From positions 9,156,540 through 9,220,539 of the forward strand of contig NC_135569.1 of the NCBI RefSeq assembly GCF_964340395.1: DNA of 64,000 nucleotides, written 5' to 3'. The DNA is from Glandiceps talaboti (Eukaryota > Hemichordata > Enteropneusta > Spengelidae). Positions 48,901 through 56,109 of the stretch are shown piece by piece. How positions within the stretch are numbered: position 1 is the first letter of the stretch; the number at the start of each line of letters is the position of its first letter. A program made the translations under genes and the position numbers. The notes beneath the pieces are model-generated. The model saw only the letters and a list, made by a program, of their open reading frames with translations. It made no database searches and was not told where the DNA came from.

Positions 48901-51900
48901 TTAATTGTTAAACGTTTCATCAAATACACAGGTTGTGAAGGACTTATAGAAGATGTAATATTACTAGGTTCTCCTGTGTCAGCAAATCCTGTTTACTGGA
49001 CAAATTTTGAAAGAGTTGTAGCAGGGAGAATTATCAATGCATACTGCAGGTAAAGAAAGTATATTGTAATCTGATTAAGATATGGTTTGAGATACTGAGG
49101 ACAATTTCTACCCACAGAGTCAACAAATTTTTGAAAGTGAATTCCAAATATTTGCCAACACGTCATCAGCATCATCAGGGGTGTATTACAGTTTTTTGGC
49201 TGTGAGTAGAAATTATGAACTCAGAGTCAGTGAATGTTCATTCTTGCATGGTGTTAAGATTTTGTTTGGAAGACTTGATTTAGTTTTACTACGTGTTTAT
49301 GCCTCGTCATTGTGTTAAATTGAATTGAATTGAATTGAAATTTGCATGATAATTTATTTGGTAAAGTACTGCAGTGCACATACACTAGTAGTATACATGT
49401 ACTAATGCAAGTAATTTTTAGTCCATAAATAATAATGTACTATAATTTATACTCCTTCATCAGTATGATTTGACGATTCTTGTTTACTGTACAATGGGCG
49501 GAACCCATGGCAGACCCATGAGAACACGCCATAGTCCAGCTATGAAAAAGACAAAAGATTGTATACTTTTGGCCTCTAGGAGTGCTATTTGGAAGTGAGG
49601 GCCACAATTGAAAAAAAATCATTTTTTTGAAAAAGACAAAAGATTGTATACTTTTGGCCACTATGAGTGCTATTCGGAAGTGAGGGCAATTGAAAAAATC
49701 TTTTTTTTAAGATGATGTAATTTATTTTATTTAATTTATTCAATTAATTGACAGCTTTTTGTACTACTAGTATGTGATTGGCTTTAACACATGACCAAAA
49801 GTTAACCATTATTTTTCCCAATCTAACAATTTCTCTTGTGACACTTCTTTTTCATAGAGTAAACAAATTCTTTGAAGTAAATCCCAAATTTTCACCAACA
49901 TCTCATCGTAAGGTACATACTACAATATGCTATTGAGATTCACCTCCAAGAAATCATAATTTATTTGGACTCCGTGAGTAGAAATTTTCTTCAACAGTAA
50001 CGATGAATCCAGAGTGTCTAAACATTCATATTTGTATTCAAACACTGTTTTTCTTTTGATTTCCAGTAATGATTGGTTTTTGAAGTTAGTTTGTCGATCT
50101 GCAGTCACCAGAGTATCTATAGCTGGTGTACAACCAGTACCTTTGGAGAACAGACGAATGGTCAATGTAGATATCACTGGCTTGGTAAGAATACATACTA
50201 TAATTTAAGATGTTGAAAATTATATTAATTTCCATTTGTAGTATTAAAGTGGCCATATGGATGAGAATTTGGTTTGTATTTTGAAATTTTGATTTATAAA
50301 ATAATTTTATCATGATGTCCTAACTTGAAAGTATAAAACAACATTGACTAAGTCCGTATTTGTAACTCAATACATTGTAAAAAGCTGAAATATGCGTAAA
50401 AGGGTTTGTTATTGTACGTACGATAACAATCATTTTACACATTTATTAATCTTTAGCAAGTTTTTGAGTTATAAACAAGGACTTGACATATGTTATTTCA
50501 CATTGATTTTTCAAGTAGGAAGCCATGATAAAATTGTTTTATAAATAAAAATCCAAAATAAATACCCAAGTCTCATGCATATGGCCACTTTAATGTAATA
50601 TATAATGTTAGGTTTTATATAGCATTTTCCCACACTGTGCTCAAAGCACTTTATAATGCGCCATAATCCGGTTATAGAAAGATAAAAGATTTCTTAGTTT
50701 GGCCACTAGGAGTGCTGTTCACAAGCCATTTGTAGGCAGGAAGTAAGGGCCAGATTAGTATTGTAGCATAATGACAACAGACACTAAGTTACCACACATT
50801 CTCTATGTTGTTCTCACAATATTATTTTATTACAGACTACCAGTAATCAAAACATGTCTAACCACTATTGTAATGCTCTTTTAAGAACATAAAGTGTTCT
50901 TTCACACACACATTTCATTCACTACTTCATGCAGCCAGTGCATTGAGATGGCCATGATAAAAATTTTAGCCCTCACTTTACCAAATCTGGTGCGCCCTCT
51001 TGTGGTGATTACCTGAGTAATGGCCAGAACTTGAGTAACCGGAATATGGTGTATTGCAACTCATAAAGCCCAACTAAAGTGTTTTCTCTGCTTACCACAA
51101 TCATTTATAGCATCCATATCAATTGTAAATTAACAGTACTATACTGTTATAATTGCATCAGCCTGGTATGTGGTGTTTATCTTTGTGATCAGGCTGTAAG
51201 CAATGTTCCCAGCACATTAAAGCACAAGTTAGTAATAAAATGACTAGATAGTAAACATGAATGTCATAAGAAATCTTTGTCTCACTCAGAGTACAGATAA
51301 TCATAGTTGTGGCACCCTCAGTACACTGTAACCAGTTTGCTGTTTGTTAGCTGACAACATTTTTCATAAATTTTCAACAGTAGGAAAAGCCACATGCTAG
51401 TCGTATAAGTCAACCATATTTTTTTTTGGGGGGGGGGGTGGCACAATTAGTCAATTTGAATGGCTATAACTACCTGAGATGACAGCTATGGAAGTCACAG
51501 TAAACAGGCTAATTCAGTGAAACTAGATATTTTCAATGGGAGTCAAAGAAGCTATTTACATTTGGGCTCTTAAACCATCACTGAACAGAGACGGAGGGTG
51601 ATATAAACTTCCAGACACCTATGACCCCTTATTAGGCTCACATGTCCGCAAAGTCACGTGTTCTGAATAGTGGGTCAATCTGTTGTCAAAGACTGAAGTG
51701 TGCAGTCAAAATTTCTGGTAAAATTTTCAAGTTGTGTTTGGAACAAAAGTTAAATTGAATACTATGGTTTACCAACACAGATGACTTTCCATTTGAAGGT
51801 CAGTGATAAATATGTTATGATTTATTAATTTATGAATCTAGATACAAGATCACCGGGATTACTGTGATAGAGATAAGATCCATGCTGTGTTGAAATGGAT

Positions 51901-52579
51901 TGGTATACCTGTCAAGGAAGCAAATAACCCTCTCTGTAAACAACTGGATGATACAGAAATCAGACAAAGACCTGATAACACTGACACTGAGTCAGATATT
52001 CAGAATATTGACCATGACTTTGACTCCAAGGACCAGAAGATCAGACGTGACGTTGATGCAATGGAAGTGAAGACTGGTGTTATTGACAAAAACAAAATGG
52101 CTGCCAATGTTAAGGTATGCACTGGTGATAAGGATGAAGGAACAAACAAACGTGAAATGGAAAGCACTGTATGCATTGATGACAAGGATGCAGGTCCAAA
52201 CAAAGATGAAATGGATGACACAGAATACACTGGTGACAAGCATGCACAAACAAATAAGCATAAAATGGATGGAGCATGTGCTGGTGACAAGGATGCAGGA
52301 ACAAACAAACATGCAGTTGATGGATTATGCACTGGTGACAAGGATGTAGGAACAAACAAACCTGAAATTGGAGGAGCCATATGCACTGGTGACAAGGATG
52401 CAGGAACAAGCAAACATAAAATGTCATGTGATCAAGATCATTCTGATAATCAAAAAATAACACAGAACAAAAAACAAAGTTTAGGTTCTGATGATGTGAA
52501 AAAGGAGGAAGAAGAAAATAATGATGGAGAGGAAGTAAAACATGATGATGAAGATGATGAAGGATGCAAAATTAGTTAA
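35857..52579 (+). CDS. TMCO4: TMCO4 orthologue, 12 coding exons, 967 aa
   Basis: Exons: 35857-36127, 37036-37627, 38409-38583, 39997-40160, 41205-41302, 41854-42096, 43857-44021, 45057-45193, 45748-45832, 48932-49049, 50067-50184, 51842-52579. All introns are GT-AG and all junction phases agree (total 2904 nt with stop). Seen: an acidic N-terminal extension (1-260), a conserved [16 protein letters not shown] block (about 262), a basic/coiled helix then Gly/Ala-rich hydrophobic segments (419-480), the nucleophile elbow GCSLG (624-628, Ser626), DVILLGSPV and [11 protein letters not shown] (650-682), VAGVQPV-like and NVDIT blocks (700-720) and an H-x-DY site (His726). Known: TMCO4 belongs to the DUF726 alpha/beta-hydrolase-fold family, which includes yeast lipase-like Mil1; human TMCO4 is 634 aa. 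Inferred: an integral membrane protein with a lipase-like fold; Ser626 and His726 are the candidate catalytic pair. The start ATG (GTGAAGATGG) is the first after an in-frame stop at 35836. The extra length lies in the N-terminal extension and the C-terminal repeat tail. Confidence 0.93.
37036..37627 (+). CDS. TMCO4: TMCO4 exon 2 (acidic region and start of conserved domain)
   Basis: Starts after TTGTTCAATAG in phase 1. Glu/Asp/Lys-rich and probably disordered, with a GAT/AAT trinucleotide tract coding for a poly-Asp/Asn run at about residues 233-250. The conserved family sequence begins only in the last 28 codons ([20 protein letters not shown]). Donor GACAG/GTAAAA, phase 2. Confidence 0.9.
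37728..37820 (+). repeat. dispersed repeat F, copy 2 (intron 2)
   Basis: AAATAAAAAAAAATATACTG, then TTCGATAACCCGAACAACCC, then CCCCGACCCTAAACATTTTT, matching copies at 549 and 55476. Confidence 0.55.
38409..38583 (+). CDS. TMCO4: TMCO4 exon 3
   Basis: Acceptor CTTATCAACAG, phase 2 in, phase 0 out (CCAGAG/GTAAGA). Encodes [20 protein letters not shown] and a helical stretch ending SSLLPE; soluble part of the DUF726 N-terminal helical region. Confidence 0.92.
38774..39058 (+). repeat. tRNA-derived SINE (intron 3)
   Basis: The 5' part resembles a tRNA: A-box region GGTGGCCGAGTGGGTAAACA and B-box GGGGTTTGAACCCAG at the usual spacing of about 40 bp. A 150-bp unrelated body (GGTACTCCAGTTTCCTTCTG, then a stretch with TAGCCCTCACTGG) and a tail of ATT/ATC triplets (39038-39058) follow. 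The 3' part of the tRNA fold is absent, so it is a SINE and not a functional tRNA gene. Confidence 0.8.
39225..39315 (+). repeat. 13-14 bp tandem repeat (intron 3)
   Basis: About six units of TTCTGTCCATCTA lead directly into the 60-bp array. Confidence 0.85.
39325..39940 (+). repeat. 60-bp tandem array, 10 units (intron 3 of TMCO4)
   Basis: Ten units of exactly 60 bp (ATTACAAGCCAACCACTCTA, ACCATTCAACCATCAT, GACTCTACAACCAGCAATAT) differ only at a few sites such as GACTTTACA or CGAGCAATA. Because 60 is divisible by three both strands stay open for over 200 codons, but the array sits inside an intron of a gene whose exons join perfectly without it. Confidence 0.95.
39997..40160 (+). CDS. TMCO4: TMCO4 exon 4
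   Basis: Acceptor AATATTTCCCAG, donor GATGGA/GTAAGT, phase 0 in and 2 out. Encodes [20 protein letters not shown] and a charged helix [18 protein letters not shown], a probable coiled coil, in keeping with the family name. Confidence 0.93.
40570..40745. mobile_element. small inverted-repeat element (intron 4)
   Basis: CAGTGATGTAGATAATTA near the left is the inverse of ATTATCTACATCACTG at 40727-40741. The interior (about 130 bp) is non-coding. No second copy was seen in the window, so MITE status is tentative. Confidence 0.5.
41205..41302 (+). CDS. TMCO4: TMCO4 exon 5 (charged helix and start of membrane segment)
   Basis: Acceptor TTTTACTCTGTTACAG, donor CCATTG/GTAAGT; phase 2 in, 1 out. Encodes [17 protein letters not shown] followed by [16 protein letters not shown], the start of the hydrophobic Gly/Ala region. 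Intron 5 starts with a G-run at 41396-41418 whose length may be inexact. Confidence 0.93.
41854..42096 (+). CDS. TMCO4: TMCO4 exon 6 (membrane segments)
   Basis: Acceptor TTCTTGTGTCCTAG, donor AACTGG/GTAAGT, phase 1 on both sides. Encodes [20 protein letters not shown] and an Ala/Gly-rich helix [20 protein letters not shown], two short hydrophobic segments typical of DUF726, then [20 protein letters not shown], the first strand of the hydrolase fold. Confidence 0.94.
43148..43235 (-). repeat. inverted partial copy of the intron 8/exon 9 boundary
   Basis: On the minus strand this reads ATATTGTCCAAACTATAGTA, then GTATATGTTGTTGATTGCAT, then TGCAGTGTCTTCGTCCAGTT. It matches 45690-45768, which is the end of intron 8, its acceptor and the first seven codons of exon 9. 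The copy sits in intron 6, 2.5 kb away and inverted. It diverges after GTCCAGTTAC and lacks the GCSLG motif. A satellite of the same kind lies beside it at 43385-43505. Confidence 0.85.
43385..43510 (+). repeat. CACAT pentamer satellite (intron 6)
   Basis: About 25 units of CACAT with AACAT, AGCAC and CGCAT variants. Complementary to the GATGT tract in intron 8 (45265-45680). Confidence 0.9.
43857..44021 (+). CDS. TMCO4: TMCO4 exon 7
   Basis: Acceptor CACTTTTATTACAG, donor ATCTG/GTAAGT, phase 1 on both sides. Encodes [20 protein letters not shown] and [20 protein letters not shown]; the family-typical HDPW...E.Y.L.WE block. Confidence 0.94.
44085..44500 (+). repeat. GACA/CA compound microsatellite (intron 7)
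   Basis: GACAGACG units to 44165, then 330 bp of CA-rich repeats with CATGCA interruptions and a C-run at 44263-44272. Frames on both strands are artefacts. Confidence 0.9.
45057..45193 (+). CDS. TMCO4: TMCO4 exon 8
   Basis: Acceptor CTGAAATTCAG, donor CAACAG/GTAAGA, phase 1 in, 0 out. Encodes [20 protein letters not shown] and [20 protein letters not shown], the stretch before the nucleophile strand. Confidence 0.93.
45265..45680 (+). repeat. GATGT pentamer satellite (intron 8)
   Basis: Starts as GCTGT units, then GATGT units arranged in higher-order blocks of about 95 bp, each marked by GGTGTGGTATACATGATG. The minus-strand ITSH-type frames are artefacts. Confidence 0.92.
45748..45832 (+). 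CDS. TMCO4: TMCO4 exon 9 (nucleophile elbow)
   Basis: Acceptor TGATTGCATTGCAG, donor GGAAAG/GTCAGT, phase 0 in, 1 out. Encodes [20 protein letters not shown] with the GxSxG motif; Ser626 is the expected nucleophile. The 5' end of this exon is the part that recurs inverted in intron 6. Confidence 0.94.
45890..46805 (+). repeat. CAGA-based degenerate minisatellite (intron 9)
   Basis: About 900 bp of GACAGACA units with recurring ATGCTGACAGGCA blocks every 35-60 bp, more regular at the right end (46600-46805, period about 35). Frames on the minus strand are artefacts. Confidence 0.9.
46806..47279. other. intron 9 stretch without recognised content
   Basis: A T-rich tail follows the minisatellite, then about 350 bp of non-repetitive sequence without supported exons. 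Confidence 0.4.
47280..48668. mobile_element. MITE family A, copy 3, split by a younger element
   Basis: Left half at 47280-47476 (TTAAAGTGGCTATATGGATG ... TGTACGTACAATAACAAAC), right half at 48518-48688 (GTATTGAGTTACAAACAGAG ... CAATCCTCATCCATATGGCC). The two halves together make the expected 360-bp element; the middle 1041 bp is a different element. The TTAAAGTGGC terminus on the left and GGCCATTTTAA on the right remain recognisable. Confidence 0.88.
47469..48525 (+). mobile_element. 1.04-kb non-autonomous element with 8-bp target duplication
   Basis: The direct repeat ACTTTTTA (47469-47476, 48518-48525) brackets an insert that starts TTCCCCGCGGACGAAGTCCG, contains a CCGT run (47526-47560), and then five tandem units of 150 bp (47620-48310) with CCATAACTCAGACATGCTTG, GGACAGTGTTCTATGACATA and ATACGATCCAATATGGC. 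It ends with AGCGGGGACTATGTCATTC. Eight-bp duplications are typical of hAT-type transposition, but no clear long terminal inverted repeat is seen. The 184-codon frame is the 150-bp repeat read in phase, not a protein gene. Confidence 0.8.
48932..49049 (+). CDS. TMCO4: TMCO4 exon 10
   Basis: Acceptor CATCAAATACACAG, donor CTGCAG/GTAAAG; phase 1 in, 2 out. Encodes [20 protein letters not shown] and [15 protein letters not shown], one of the best conserved blocks of the family. Confidence 0.95.
49118..49180 (+). other. exon-like cassette a in intron 10
   Basis: AATTTCTACCCACAG could be an acceptor and GG/GTGTAT a donor. The 63-bp segment would splice in frame between exons 10 and 11 and add [20 protein letters not shown] plus two residues. 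A homologous segment lies at 49858-49912. Known TMCO4 proteins go directly from the NAYCR-like block to (G/N)DW, so the constitutive form should skip it. Confidence 0.3.
49541..49694 (+). repeat. local tandem duplication, about 86 bp (intron 10)
   Basis: Two units share GAAAAAGACAAAAGATTGTA, TACTTTTGGCC and GTGCTATT(T/C)GGAAGTGAGG. Diverged relatives occur at 50660-50745 and 57975-58020, so the unit comes from a dispersed repeat. Confidence 0.75.
49858..49912 (+). other. exon-like cassette b in intron 10
   Basis: A strong acceptor (CTTCTTTTTCATAG) is followed by [17 protein letters not shown] and a GTAAGG donor-like site at 49908. The peptide matches that of cassette a. With either possible donor (50 or 55 bp) the frame of exon 11 would be lost, so inclusion would truncate the protein. 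Confidence 0.3.
50067..50184 (+). CDS. TMCO4: TMCO4 exon 11
   Basis: Acceptor TTCTTTTGATTTCCAG, donor GGCTTG/GTAAGA; phase 2 in, 0 out. Encodes [20 protein letters not shown] and [19 protein letters not shown], matching the DWL...AGLQPV....VENVD block of TMCO4. Confidence 0.95.
50243..50593. mobile_element. MITE family A, copy 4 (intron 11)
   Basis: Complete, from TTAAAGTGGCCATATGGATG to CATATGGCCACTTTAA. Central TTTGTTATTGTACGTACGAT; one arm change breaks the perfect centre. Flanked by GTA and TGTA, with no certain target duplication. Confidence 0.9.
50600..50650 (+). repeat. short dispersed motif (TATATAGC...GTGCTCAAAGC)
   Basis: TTTATATAGCATTTTCCCAC and ACTGTGCTCAAAGCACTTTA recur near 52643-52680. 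Such a motif is found at the end of several short interspersed elements; here only fragments are visible. Confidence 0.45.
51842..52579 (+). CDS. TMCO4: TMCO4 exon 12 (terminal, repeat-bearing tail)
   Basis: Acceptor AATTTATGAATCTAG, phase 0. Begins [20 protein letters not shown], the family's H.DY...IL..IGI end, with His726 as candidate catalytic residue. The fold ends near residue 745. The remaining 220 residues are a hydrophilic tail with six imperfect repeats of 17-18 residues (consensus [16 protein letters not shown], residues about 815-918, 52118-52427) and an acidic end ([19 protein letters not shown]). Stop TAA at 52577. Confidence 0.93.
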   Translation: MQDHRDYCDRDKIHAVLKWIGIPVKEANNPLCKQLDDTEIRQRPDNTDTESDIQNIDHDFDSKDQKIRRDVDAMEVKTGVIDKNKMAANVKVCTGDKDEGTNKREMESTVCIDDKDAGPNKDEMDDTEYTGDKHAQTNKHKMDGACAGDKDAGTNKHAVDGLCTGDKDVGTNKPEIGGAICTGDKDAGTSKHKMSCDQDHSDNQKITQNKKQSLGSDDVKKEEEENNDGEEVKHDDEDDEGCKIS

Positions 52580-52730
52580 TTTTGATTTTGATATAAATTT
52601 GGATAAAAGTAATACTGGTTCAGCTAGTGATGTTCTAAGTCTTTATATAGCACTTTCCTATACTGTGCTCAGAGCAATTACAATTATTACCCAGGTACGG
52701 ACAACCATTTTTCAGATCTTGCACAATGAT

Positions 52731-52973
52731 TTTGCAATCCACACTGAGCATGCTCAGACGCAGAGGGCTATGGGATTATCTGTGGTTATCGTAATACCTA
52801 ATCTGGAGCTACCGATAAAATAAACCTCCCACAATGGTCAGGGTGACTATGAATTGATTATTTATGGTTAAAAACAATGTAACATTATTGTTTACAATAC
52901 TAATTAATTAGTATTTATTATCACATTTCCCATGATGCAACATTCAACATGGTGGGTTTGCAAGTTCCCTATT
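52731..52973. mobile_element. MITE family D, copy 2 (downstream of TMCO4)
   Basis: Matches 21621-21872 through CTGAGCATGCTCAGACGC, GGTTATCGTAATACC and CATGATGCAACATTCAA to the right end TTGCAAGTTCCCTATT. The left terminus is eroded (only TTTGCAATCC remains). It carries AATAAA at 52819-52824 on the plus strand, 240 bases after the TMCO4 stop. Confidence 0.85.
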
Positions 52974-53105
52974 GGTTCCAAAGAATTGTGACAGTGTAGC
53001 TGAAAGATCGATCTCCGTATGATTTAAGTCTTGTTCTGGGAACCTTGAGTGTTGTATGATGACTTAGGCACAAAGATCTTGTAGGGTTGTTAACTATGAT
53101 AATTT
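52974..53105 (-). mobile_element. CR1/L2-like LINE 3' fragment
   Basis: On the minus strand it reads LNNPTRSLCLSHHTTLKVPR and TRLKSYGDRSFSY before TILWN. This is the same ORF2 C-terminal segment as 35505-35640, from a related copy of the family. It stops exactly at the edge of the family D MITE, which probably inserted into it. Confidence 0.8.
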
Positions 53106-53505
53106 CATCTGACCATAGCAAACAGCAGGATCATTTAAATTTAAAATTTAAAAGTTCTTAAAGGCCTCTGCTGAAAGCAATAACTGGGATATTAGGTTTT
53201 TGACTATATAACCTGTGGATAAACATATATAGTAGTACACTTAATAATATGTCCTATCAAATTGAGTTTTAGGTCCACACCCAAAGATCAGGGCACTTCA
53301 ATCAATTAAGATTTTAACTTATTACTCTAATACTTAATAGATCAAATAGAGATGTCTAATTATTGGTATTTTAACAATTTTCAGTGAATATATTGTTGGT
53401 TTTAAGAGAAAATATGATACCCCATTTTATAGCAAGTGCAGGTGATTTGCAGATCAAACTATTGAACACAAACACAAACTAAAATTATTATGTTATTATA
53501 GTTGA
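53106..53505. other. gene-free stretch
   Basis: AT-rich. A TCTAATTATTGGTA...CAGTGAATATATTGTTGG block at 53355-53403 also occurs at 22050-22095, so both family D copies have the same sequence 180-380 bp to their right; the repeated unit may be larger than the MITE. Confidence 0.5.
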
Positions 53506-53507
53506 GT

Positions 53508-53835
53508 GTCCGATTGCTAAGGAAATCCTTGACGTTGGACTTTGAAGTCACTATGGCAATCGATGTGAAGGTTTAGTACAGTCAAAGCCATCACGTGAGG
53601 GATTCAGTAACCTTGCAGAGCTCACCTGTAGTGATGGCTTAATTGTCTGATTGCTAATGAAAGCCTTCAATGACTGACTTTTGAACTTTGAAGTCACTAT
53701 GGCAATCTACATGAAGGTTTAGTACAGTCAAAGCCTTCACTAGTCTGTAAGGTACGGCGTGATGGGGCGCCCTCACACATCGGCCAACCCCTACCTTCAT
53801 GTGAGGGATTCAGTAACTTTGCAGAGCTCACCTAA
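53508..53835 (+). repeat. imperfect tandem duplication, 138-190 bp units
   Basis: Two units share GAAGTCACTATGGCAATC, GAAGGTTTAGTACAGTCAAA and GTGAGGGATTCAGTAAC(C/T)TT followed by GCAGAGCTCACCT. The second has an additional 60 bp (TACGGCGTGATGGGGCGCCC). Confidence 0.85.
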
Positions 53836-54131
53836 TGATGGTGTATGATTGTCTTCTGACTGTTAAGGCTATACTTATAGCCATCGTCTTTGGTATGGGT
53901 TCATATAAGCTACCCATGAATGTTGGTGTACCACTCACAGTAGCTGGTATTTCTGATAGCAAATTTTTCTCAAGTGAGAACACATTCAACTTCATGGAGT
54001 GTTTACATTATCTTAATTCTTGGTACCTGAAATAGAATATTACTTCGTAGGCACTTCATAAAAATAATGAATATTCAGTTTCTTGGATGACACCATAACT
54101 TCCACTGTACTCACTTCACATACATTACTAT

Positions 54132-54355
54132 AGGCGCATGAGAATAAGTCAACCATCTTGTTCTATTTCGACCCTCTTGAATTGAGGTTAAATACTATTG
54201 CAGGTACTGAGAATAGGTCAACCTTCTTGTTGTATTATGGCACTCAAGTGTTAGTTAAAATACTATTACAGGTACTGAGAATAAGTCAACCTTTTTGTTC
54301 TATTTTGACTCTAGCATGATGTAAAAAGCTATTGCAGGTACTGAGAATTTCAGGG
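54132..54355 (+). repeat. three-unit tandem repeat, about 75 bp
   Basis: Units share ACTGAGAATAAGTCAACC, TTGTTCTATTTTGAC and ATACTATTGCAGGT. Confidence 0.85.
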
Positions 54356-54527
54356 TTACTATAGGCATGAGTTTTACCCATTTGTGGAAATCTACCACAT
54401 GCACCAACAATAGTTTTAGTTTGTGTCTATAATAGTTTGTCGATAGCACATTTTCTTTAGTAATATTTACTGGACAAAAATCGGATAAGAAATGGATAAT
54501 ATATTTTTAGACTTTTAATTAGTCCTT

Positions 54528-54905
54528 TAAAGGGGACAATCGCACAATGTCACATAAGCTCAACATAATAACTTTGTCCGTTTAGGGGGAGGGAGTCTGG
54601 CATCTGTCAATGTGATTCATCTTCACACTAATGACCAAATTTCGAAACTTTTCACACTTTTATTTACTACTGAGATGTTGATAAGTTGATAAAAATTGAC
54701 TTCTAATGTGAGATACAGTGCTGGGTTTCTGCTAGTATTTTAAGGTGTTTACTATCACATTTTTACATTACATTGATCATAGTGGTGTGACCACTACAAT
54801 GTTTGTTATAGCCTACATCATTTATATAATGTGTGGAGGGGGTTTTGTCCAAAACTAACAAAGTTTGTTTACAACATCGTGTGATTGTCAGTAAGGATTT
54901 GTTTT
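54528..54905. mobile_element. MITE-like family C, copy 2
   Basis: Left end AAGGGGACAATCGCACAATG, right end CATCGTGTGATTGTC, in inverted orientation. The interior is homologous to 2865-3252. Non-coding. Confidence 0.75.
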
Positions 54906-54957
54906 CTAGTATGTCTAATCTAAGGGCCATAAAATTAGGATGTCAGACTTTCAAGGG

Positions 54958-55315
54958 TTAAAGTGGCCATGTGGATGAGGATTGGGGTATTTATTTTGGA
55001 TTTTTAATTTATAAAACAATTTTATCATGGTTTCCTATTTGCAAAATCAATGTGAAACAAGATATGCCAAGTCCTTGTTTGTAACTCAATACATTCGTAA
55101 AAAGTATAATAAATGTGTAAAAGGTTTGTTATTGTATGTACAATAACAAACTTTTTACACATTTTCTAGTTTATTACAATGTATTGAGTTACAAACACAG
55201 ACTTGGCCTATGTTATTTTTACATTGATTTTTCAAGTAGGAAGCCATGATAAAATTGTTTTATAAATTAAAAATCCAAAATAAATACCCAATCCTCATCC
55301 ATATGGCCACTTTAA
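54958..55315. mobile_element. MITE family A, copy 5
   Basis: From TTAAAGTGGCCATGTGGATG to CATATGGCCACTTTAA, with central TTTGTTATTGTATGTACAAT. The arms match closely over about 90 bp, the best preserved copy in the window. Confidence 0.92.
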
Positions 55316-55434
55316 TAAACAACTTTACTATGTCTTTCTACTTGAAAAAATAATGTCAAAAAACACAGACCAAGTCCGTGTTTATAACTCAGTTAAAATT
55401 ACAAAAACCTAAAATATATGTAAAATGTTTCTCA
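55316..55434. mobile_element. MITE family A, left-arm fragment
   Basis: Directly after copy 5: CAACTTTACTATGTCTTTCT, ACTTGAAAAAATAATGTCA, CAAGTCCGTGTTTATAACTC. Corresponds to bases 60-170 of the element; the rest is missing. Confidence 0.65.
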
Positions 55435-55475
55435 AAGTACGTTGAAAAATACCTAGGTAAAAACAAGTAAGGCAA

Positions 55476-55560
55476 AATAAAAAAAAAAGTGTGTTTCTGA
55501 TAACCCAACCGATGCCAGTTTAAGCTGCCCATCCGAAGTATATTTTTAACATTTAAAACA
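55476..55560 (+). repeat. dispersed repeat F, copy 3
   Basis: AAAATAAAAAAAAAAGTGTG, TTTCTGATAACCCAACCGA, GCCAGTTTAAGCTGCCCATC; compare 37728-37820. Confidence 0.55.
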
Positions 55561-56100
55561 AAAAGATAAGAAATTCTTTGACCTTCATGTACTTCTGTTT
55601 TCTTTCCCCAGCGATGTCTGTACATATTTCATCAAACTATCACAGAAAGGGTATTACAATTCTGACGGACATTACATTTGTTTTTTGGTGAAAGCAATAT
55701 TTTTCAAAAATGAAAAGAATTAAAAAAGATAAAATAGTATAAAATAAAATCCCGACCTATCAACCCTATATTCTGAGGCCATCTTATCGGAAATACACAA
55801 CCATATTTGTTTTGCCTAATCACTGTAAATAAAAGAGACACAAAATTTCTATTCTTTTTCTAAAGGACTAGTTTTTTTTACAGATTATGAAGTGATGACA
55901 TGCAATGTAAATTCACTCTAAACTTCTATATTTTTACTTGAAAATTGTTCATTTTTTAAGACAAGGGATTTAATGGTTTTGTGGTTTGTTTTTAAAAAGT
56001 AAGACTTGTACCATATTATATTTTTAGCTCCTCTGTCAGCAGAAGCTGACTACAGCTTATGGGTTAGGTTGACTCTCTGTCATCATGTCGTCCATGGTAA
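55561..56100. other. gene-free stretch
   Basis: AT-rich; no supported coding sequence. Confidence 0.45.
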
Positions 56101-56109
56101 GTGAATAGG

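Noticed and set aside
53835-54035. 66-residue membrane-like protein
   Set aside because: Begins inside a tandem duplication, lacks upstream or downstream exon signals and resembles random AT-rich sequence.
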